A stretch of DNA of 37,615 nt. Origin: an uncultured Aureispira sp. Its GTDB lineage: Bacteria > Bacteroidota > Bacteroidia > Chitinophagales > Saprospiraceae. Each line of letters begins with the position of its first letter. The stretch's first letter is position 1. The notes beneath the pieces are model-generated. The model did not search any database. It was not told the origin of the DNA and saw only the letters and a program-made list of their open reading frames with translations. Both the position numbers and the translations under genes were made by a program. Shown piece by piece: positions 33,096 through 37,615 of the stretch. Location: the NCBI GenBank assembly GCA_937942475.1, contig CALDEP010000427.1:1-37615 (forward strand), in the 5' to 3' direction.

Positions 33096-34130
33096 ATGAG
33101 ATTCATAATTATCGTATTTCCCTTGACGCTCTTTAGTTTTATGGGCTGTGGAGAACAGAAACCTAAGGTTTCTGAGCAACAAGTTGCCCTTGCAAAACTA
33201 GAACCAACTAGCATACAGGATTCTGTCATTGCCCCTAAAATCACTCCTGTCAAGGATACCTTAGTTAAGGTGCACCCTGCGAACAATTCAGCATCCTCCA
33301 ATTCTACTACAAAAATAACAGCAACAGAAACGACTCCAACAGCATCCAATTATAGTGCTTATAATTGGATGGATACTTATAGTATTCATACATCCCTTCA
33401 AAATCAAATCTCGCCCCCTTCTGGATACAAAAGAATTCCATTAGAGAAAACCTCCTTTGGAGCTTGGCTAAGGGGCTTGCCATTATTACAAAAAAATGCA
33501 AAGGTAATGCTGTACAATGGACAAGAAAAGCCTTATCAGCAGGGTGCTTATCGTGTTTTAGATATTGATATTGGTTCACGAGATTTACAACAATGTGCCG
33601 ATGCCATCATGCGTTTGGTAGCAGAATATCATTACAGCAAAAAAGATTATGAAGCGATTCATTTTAATTATACCAGTGGGCATACCATTCGATTTTCCGA
33701 TTGGAGCAAAGGCAAAAAACCAGTCATAAAAGGTGGTAAAGTTCGTTTTAGTAGTTCTAATAGTAATACGAATACCTCTTACAAAAACTTTAAAAAGTAT
33801 TTAACCAATGTGTACTGTTATGCTGGCACGGCTTCTTTGTCAAAAGAACTGCGTTCTAAAAAAGTAAGCGATATGGTACCTGGTGATACCTTCATTTGGG
33901 GTAGTTTTCCAGGACACGCAATCCTTGTTCTAGATGTAGCTCAAAATGAACAAGGAAAGAAAATTTTCCTATTAGCACAAAGTTATATGCCTGCCCAAAG
34001 CATTCATGTTTTACAGAATTTTAACGACGAATCCCTTTCTCCTTGGTATTCTGAAGACTTTGGGGCAGAGCTACTTACTCCCGAATGGACTTTTGATAGA
34101 AATGCACTCAAGACATTTGATATAGATTAG
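33096..34130 (+). CDS. DUF4846 domain lipoprotein
   Basis: This protein of ~344 residues has an ATG 17 codons upstream (33045) that would overlap the DUF547 gene and spoil the signal. The ATG at 33096 gives a proper lipoprotein signal with Cys at residue 18 (SFMGC). After a Thr/Ser/Pro-rich linker (~25-85) comes DUF4846: 'ISPPSGYKRIPLEKTSFGAWLRGLPL', 'VMLYNGQEKPYQQGAYRVLDIDIGSRDLQQCADAIMRL' and, later, 'PGDTFIWGSFPGHAILVLDVA'. The last block resembles NlpC/P60-like or amidase folds (GHAILVLDV), so a peptidoglycan-related role is possible but not shown. It converges with the Omp28-like gene with a 30-base gap. Confidence 0.88.
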   Translation: MRFIIIVFPLTLFSFMGCGEQKPKVSEQQVALAKLEPTSIQDSVIAPKITPVKDTLVKVHPANNSASSNSTTKITATETTPTASNYSAYNWMDTYSIHTSLQNQISPPSGYKRIPLEKTSFGAWLRGLPLLQKNAKVMLYNGQEKPYQQGAYRVLDIDIGSRDLQQCADAIMRLVAEYHYSKKDYEAIHFNYTSGHTIRFSDWSKGKKPVIKGGKVRFSSSNSNTNTSYKNFKKYLTNVYCYAGTASLSKELRSKKVSDMVPGDTFIWGSFPGHAILVLDVAQNEQGKKIFLLAQSYMPAQSIHVLQNFNDESLSPWYSEDFGAELLTPEWTFDRNALKTFDID

Positions 34131-34160
34131 AGCATATCTAAAAGAATCATTCACAAACTA

Positions 34161-35153
34161 CTACTGCAATACAATTTTTCTAGTTGCCATGCCTTCTTTA
34201 TTACTTAGGTGAAGGACATAAATTCCTTTCGGTAAATTCCCTAAAAACAATTCCGTCGCTCCTTTAAAGGCGAACACTTTTACTGCCTGTCCAATCGTAT
34301 TGTATAGCATTGCCCTTGTTTCTAAATCATTTTCCAAAACTATATTCAAGTGTTTTTTTGTTGGGTTAGGATATAATGTAAGTCCATTTAATTCCTTTTC
34401 GATCTTGCGAATAGCTGTCGTTAGATTATTTGTATTTGGGCTAGTAGATTCTGATTGAGTAACTGATTTATTGCTTGTATTTTGGATCATTGCAAAGGCA
34501 AATATTCGACTAAAATCCCAATTAACACTTGAAAAAGCAGTGTATTGATAGACCAAAGAATCGCCCACAGCAGTAGGAATGTTAATTGGCACAAAACCAA
34601 GATTTGCTCTATAAACATCATAATGTGCTGCTTCTCCATTTGGTCCTGTATAAAAAACGGTATCTTCTGCCAAACCTACCCACAATTGCTCTGTTCCCAA
34701 ACTATGGCTGGCTTCTGTTTTCACAATCACTCGCACTTGAATAGAATCTGCCCCATATTTTTGCTGTTCCATACGAATGCTAATTGGGCTAGTTTGTGAC
34801 TTAAAAGGCGTGAATATGGCGTTTTGATTATAATTACTAGACACGGGGATAACAAAACCATTCATCACCAATGATGGTGTGCTATTTATTCCATAATAAA
34901 ATCGTCTAGCATCGCTTGGCGAAGCATTTTGTTGATACAACAAACATTGGGTATAAGGTACACCAGAATGAATAGAAAGGTGTATCACATCCGTTTGATT
35001 ATCGAGGTTGCTATAAAACCCTGGATTTCGACTGGCACAAAAGGAGCAAAGTGTATTTGTAAAATGTTCTACCAATATCTTTCTAGGCACTTGTCCTTCT
35101 GACTTATTATTATAAAAAAAAACGAAAAACAAGCTTATATATAGATATTTCAT
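34161..35153 (-). CDS. Omp28-like thioredoxin-fold protein with T9SS domain
   Basis: This 330-residue secreted protein has a short signal peptide (~1-20). The mature part begins 'VPRKILVEHFTNTLCSFCASRNPGF' with a C36-x-x-C39 pair in a thioredoxin-like setting, the opening of Omp28-related proteins, and 'STPSLVMNG', the cis-Pro loop position of that fold. A beta-sandwich follows (~125-240). Residues ~250-330 are a type A T9SS sorting domain (LYPNPTKKHLNI ... IYVLHLSNKEGMATRKIVLQ). It is probably a cell-surface or released protein; a disulphide-active role is possible. It stands alone on the minus strand. Confidence 0.88.
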   Translation of the reverse strand: MKYLYISLFFVFFYNNKSEGQVPRKILVEHFTNTLCSFCASRNPGFYSNLDNQTDVIHLSIHSGVPYTQCLLYQQNASPSDARRFYYGINSTPSLVMNGFVIPVSSNYNQNAIFTPFKSQTSPISIRMEQQKYGADSIQVRVIVKTEASHSLGTEQLWVGLAEDTVFYTGPNGEAAHYDVYRANLGFVPINIPTAVGDSLVYQYTAFSSVNWDFSRIFAFAMIQNTSNKSVTQSESTSPNTNNLTTAIRKIEKELNGLTLYPNPTKKHLNIVLENDLETRAMLYNTIGQAVKVFAFKGATELFLGNLPKGIYVLHLSNKEGMATRKIVLQ

Positions 35154-35288
35154 AATTTATTAGTTGGTTCGTGATAAAGTCTATTCGTTCATGCCTTAAA
35201 ACTGGTCTCCACAGAAAAAGGTTGTCAAATCTAGGTTAGGATGCTTTTTTTTTATTGGTAATTCACTAACTTGACCAAACATTGACAT

Positions 35289-35552
35289 TTAATTAACTCC
35301 TGTTACGCAAAACTCAAACCGCAGCGCTCATGAGCGAAGCGACCACAAAGTAGCAGCGGAGCTAACTAAAAATAATTCTGCTGGTAAAATATCAGAATTA
35401 ATCTATAAACTTGTTCTTAATCTTGAATGCTTTATAGCACAACAAACATTAAAAATTTAGCACTACAGCATTCAACATTAAAACAGTCCTTAAATAAGTA
35501 AGGATGAGTTTTAATACTAAAAAAAAGTACTTGTGTAACATCAGTTAATTAA
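35289..35552. repeat. Inverted-repeat element D with inner hairpins
   Basis: The ends match as an imperfect inverted repeat: AATTAACTCCTGTTACGCAA (35291-35310) against the complement of 35531-35550 (three mismatches), extending two more bases outwards as TTAATTAAC. Inside are the palindrome CGCTCATGAGCG (~35334), a segment resembling the family A module on the minus strand (TAGCTCCGCTGCTAC), and TTGAATGCT/AGCATTCAA arms (35423-35431, 35467-35475) also seen in family B copy 1. It appears to be a mosaic of the two families. It ends 32 bases before the acyl-CoA synthetase start, so it supplies that gene's whole upstream region. Confidence 0.6.
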
Positions 35553-35584
35553 GAACCAATCACTCATTTATAAAATTAGACTAC

Positions 35585-37084
35585 ATGACCTCTAGTTTAC
35601 AATTGATTCAACGTGCCCAAAAGTGGACTAAGCGAACCGCTATTGTTTCCAACCAACAAGACTACAGCTACCAACAATTACTAGACTTGTCTCAAAACAT
35701 TGCCACACATCTTTTAAATGGTTTGGAAGATTTGACAGAAGAAAGAGTGGCGTTTTTGGTTGCGCCAAGTTTTGAATATACTGCTGTTCAGTGGGGCGTT
35801 TGGCAAGCAGGAGGAATTGCAGTCCCTTTGTGTGAACTGCATCCTCTACCCTCTTTAGAATATGTCCTTCAAAATACCAGTGCTAGTATATTGGTTGTTG
35901 ATGCCGCTTATTATGAGCTGTTAGCACCATTAGCAAAAAAAGAAAATATCCGATTATTAAGAACGGAAATGCTCTTAACTCCTATCATAAGTACAAAATT
36001 GCCTGTTGTTAGCGAAAATCGTAGCGCAATGATTTTATATACTAGTGGAACGACTAGTCTTCCCAAAGGTGTTGTCACCACACATGCCAACCTTAATTTC
36101 CAAATCAAAACCTTAGTTGAAGCCTGGGAATGGCAGGCTGATGACCATATTTTAAATGTCTTGCCCTTGCATCATGTTCATGGTATTATTAATGTAATGA
36201 GTTGTGCCCTTTGGGTGGGTGCGTGTTGTGAGTTTTTGCCCAAATTTGACGCGACTAAAGTTTGGGAACGATTTCAAAAGGGTGCTATTAATGTTTTCAT
36301 GGCAGTTCCAACCATTTATTTTAAGTTAATTCATCATTGGGAACAATCTTCAGCAATAGAACAAAAGAGCTGTTCTGATTCCTTAAAATCCTTTCGTTTG
36401 ATGGTTTCTGGTTCTGCTGCCTTACCTATTTCCGTTCTAGAGCAATGGGAACAAATTAGTGGACATACCTTGCTAGAACGTTATGGAATGACCGAGATTG
36501 GCATGGGCATTTCCAATCCTTATCGTGGCGAAAGAAGATCAGGACATATTGGTCAAGCCTTGCCTGGTGTACAAATTCGCTTGGTCGATGAGCAAGGTGT
36601 TGTTACTACTGATAATACGCCTGGAGAAATTCAAATCAAAGGTCCAAATGTCTTTCAAGAGTATTGGCAAAAGCCTGAAGCAACTAAAAAAGCGTTTAGT
36701 GAAGATGGCTGGTTTTTGAGTGGCGACATTGCACAGCTTAATGCAGGTTATTACAAAATACTAGGCAGAGATTCTGTAGATATTATCAAGTCGGGCGGTT
36801 ACAAAATTTCTGCTCTAGAAATTGAAGATGTTCTTCGACAACATCCAGCAATCAATGATTGTGCAGTCATTGGCATTCCCAATCCAGAATGGGGCGAATT
36901 AATCGTTGCTTGCCTTATCCTTAAAGGTGGGCATGAAACAATAATTGATGTTGCCGCTCTCAAAAACTGGCTCAAAGAAATCTTGCCTGCCTATAAAATA
37001 CCTCGCCAATTTATAATTCAATCTGCTTTGCCTCGAAATGTGTTGGGGAAGGTGACTAAGAATGAATTGAAGCAATTATTTTGA
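35585..37084 (+). CDS. MatB/ACSF3-like acyl-CoA synthetase
   Basis: This 499-residue adenylate-forming enzyme activates a carboxylic acid with ATP and joins it to CoA. The phosphate-binding loop is 'MILYTSGTTSLPKG' (~150), followed by 'LPLHHVHG', 'ERYGMTEIGMGISNPY', 'GWFLSGDIA', 'GRDSVDIIKSGGYKISALEIE', and the C-terminal catalytic Lys in 'PRNVLGKVTKNEL'. 'ERYGMTEIGM', 'GHIGQALPGVQIRLV' and the GRDSVDIIKSGGYK stretch are closest to MatB/ACSF3 malonyl-CoA synthetases, which convert malonate or methylmalonate to the CoA ester. The substrate is therefore probably a short dicarboxylate, but a general acyl-CoA ligase cannot be excluded. The length is typical. There are no partner genes; element D lies directly upstream. 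Confidence 0.88.
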   Translation: MTSSLQLIQRAQKWTKRTAIVSNQQDYSYQQLLDLSQNIATHLLNGLEDLTEERVAFLVAPSFEYTAVQWGVWQAGGIAVPLCELHPLPSLEYVLQNTSASILVVDAAYYELLAPLAKKENIRLLRTEMLLTPIISTKLPVVSENRSAMILYTSGTTSLPKGVVTTHANLNFQIKTLVEAWEWQADDHILNVLPLHHVHGIINVMSCALWVGACCEFLPKFDATKVWERFQKGAINVFMAVPTIYFKLIHHWEQSSAIEQKSCSDSLKSFRLMVSGSAALPISVLEQWEQISGHTLLERYGMTEIGMGISNPYRGERRSGHIGQALPGVQIRLVDEQGVVTTDNTPGEIQIKGPNVFQEYWQKPEATKKAFSEDGWFLSGDIAQLNAGYYKILGRDSVDIIKSGGYKISALEIEDVLRQHPAINDCAVIGIPNPEWGELIVACLILKGGHETIIDVAALKNWLKEILPAYKIPRQFIIQSALPRNVLGKVTKNELKQLF

Positions 37085-37144
37085 TAATTTATATGTTTTT
37101 TTTAATATTTATTCCCTTTTTAGAACTTGGTTGCATTCCCTTCG

Positions 37145-37207
37145 TTAGATCAGATGTACTTTTCATTAGTTCAAATGTACCTTTCATCAGTTCAGATGTA
37201 CTATTTA
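37145..37207 (+). repeat. Three 21-bp tandem repeats, candidate operator array
   Basis: Three in-phase units of 21 bases (37145-37165, 37166-37186, 37187-37207) share the core TTAGTTCAGATGTACTTTTC with 2-6 changes each, strongest at (A/G)ATGTAC. Twenty-one bases is two turns of the helix, so the cores lie on one face of the DNA. The array ends ~34 bases before a TACCTTTG -7-like sequence (37241-37248), just upstream of where a -33 box would be. Confidence 0.6.
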
Positions 37208-37240
37208 AAAATGCAAGTTTTTTTCATGTTTTAAAAGTTT

Positions 37241-37248
37241 TACCTTTG
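37241..37248 (+). promoter_or_regulatory. -7 element for LamG-like gene
   Basis: TACCTTTG fits TAnnTTTG. No TTG sits at the -33 spacing (the sequence there is T-rich), which would fit an activator-dependent promoter served by the 21-bp repeats upstream. The predicted start near 37255 leaves a ~35-nt leader. Confidence 0.45.
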
Positions 37249-37289
37249 TGCTTTAATGTAATTTACACTCATTAATTAAAACACAAACC

Positions 37290-37615
37290 ATGTTCAAAAT
37301 TCAAATCCTTTTTCTTTTCCTACTCTTTTTTACACCACTAATATGGGCACAATCTGCCTCTAATTTTGATGGAGTAGACGACAAAGCAACTGTTTATCAT
37401 CACAGTGATTTTAATCTTTCCACAAATGACTTCACCATTGAAGCCATTGTAAGAGATGTTGCTTTAGATCAAGCCATGTTAACAATTATATCTAAAAGAG
37501 ATTTATCCACCAATGGCTTTGCTTTGATGCTTAACACACACGATGGCATAAAGCTCATTGCAGAAATTGGCAAAGACAAATATGAAATTAAGACTTCTGC
37601 TTTTGAAGACAAAGG
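37290..37615 (+). CDS. Secreted LamG/concanavalin-like protein, 5' part
   Basis: The frame starts at ATG 37290 and runs off the window after 108 codons. Residues 1-21 are a signal peptide (MFKIQILFLFLLFFTPLIWAQ). The following 'SASNFDGVDDKATVYHHSDFNLSTNDFTIEAIV' is the typical start of a LamG/laminin-G-like jelly-roll domain in secreted Bacteroidota proteins ('FDGxxDxV...FTIEaWv'). Such proteins are usually long, multidomain T9SS cargo. The C-terminal sorting domain, if present, is outside the window. Confidence 0.8.
   Translation, partial: MFKIQILFLFLLFFTPLIWAQSASNFDGVDDKATVYHHSDFNLSTNDFTIEAIVRDVALDQAMLTIISKRDLSTNGFALMLNTHDGIKLIAEIGKDKYEIKTSAFEDK

Noticed and set aside
37081-37275. 64-codon ORF overlapping the end of the acyl-CoA synthetase gene
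   Set aside because: It overlaps the synthetase stop, starts at TTG, and its repeated 'SSDVLF' residues are just the translation of the 21-bp tandem repeats.

Overview
The window is AT-rich chromosomal DNA from a member of the Bacteroidota, most likely the Saprospiria (Aureispira/Saprospira-like). The phylum call rests on type IX secretion C-terminal sorting domains ending in 'PNP...YYLEL..G...KVLVN'-type sequences, a PorP/SprF protein followed by a TPR/PD40/OmpA protein, DUF6089, DUF5683, DUF4846 and DUF547 proteins, the Bacteroidota forms of LspA and YebC, and promoter-like TTG-N19/20-TAnnTTTG sequences. The class is an inference from overall flavour only. No tRNA, rRNA, CRISPR array, transposase or phage gene was seen.

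Layout. 1-3.3 kb: two paralogous secreted Cys-rich proteins with T9SS sorting domains (minus strand). 3.8-8.3 kb: a TonB-dependent receptor and a DUF6089 outer-membrane protein (plus). 8.6-11.7 kb: an RlmG/RsmC-like rRNA methyltransferase, a single-domain response regulator, a DUF5683 protein and a BCP-type peroxiredoxin. 12.1-15.1 kb: a 1,000-residue exported TPR-CHAT protein with a C-terminal membrane anchor. 15.4-19.8 kb: housekeeping genes (YebC, TIGR02757, an ADP-ribosylglycohydrolase, a small exported protein, RdgB, a YhhQ-type queuosine precursor transporter). 20.5-22.1 kb: two tandem lspA paralogues, both with TTG starts. 22.1-26.7 kb: DUF5682, a 29-codon gene remnant, XseA and a transglutaminase-like protein. 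26.8-30.7 kb: a minus-strand PorP/SprF - OmpA - DUF1573 set. 31.3-35.2 kb: a lipoprotein, a DUF547/DUF4846 gene pair and an Omp28-like T9SS cargo. 35.6-37.6 kb: a MatB/ACSF3-like acyl-CoA synthetase and the 5' end of a secreted LamG-like gene.

The genes fit a gliding or predatory bacterium with a large T9SS-dependent cell surface: secreted cargo, a PorP/SprF-OmpA envelope pair, TonB uptake and lipoprotein processing, among ordinary repair, redox and translation genes.

The least ordinary material is between the genes. At least eight intergenic elements of 140-265 bp are bounded by inverted repeats, and seven of them contain a second, inner inverted repeat or hairpin. They form at least two recognisable families: A with four copies and B with two. 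Seven of the eight end 29-125 bp upstream of a start codon. The other striking site is an A10 run at the end of the OmpA gene. A -1 slip there would fuse it in frame to the DUF1573 reading frame, which has no ATG or signal peptide of its own. Three 21-bp tandem repeats directly upstream of a promoter-like sequence before the last gene are a third candidate regulatory feature.
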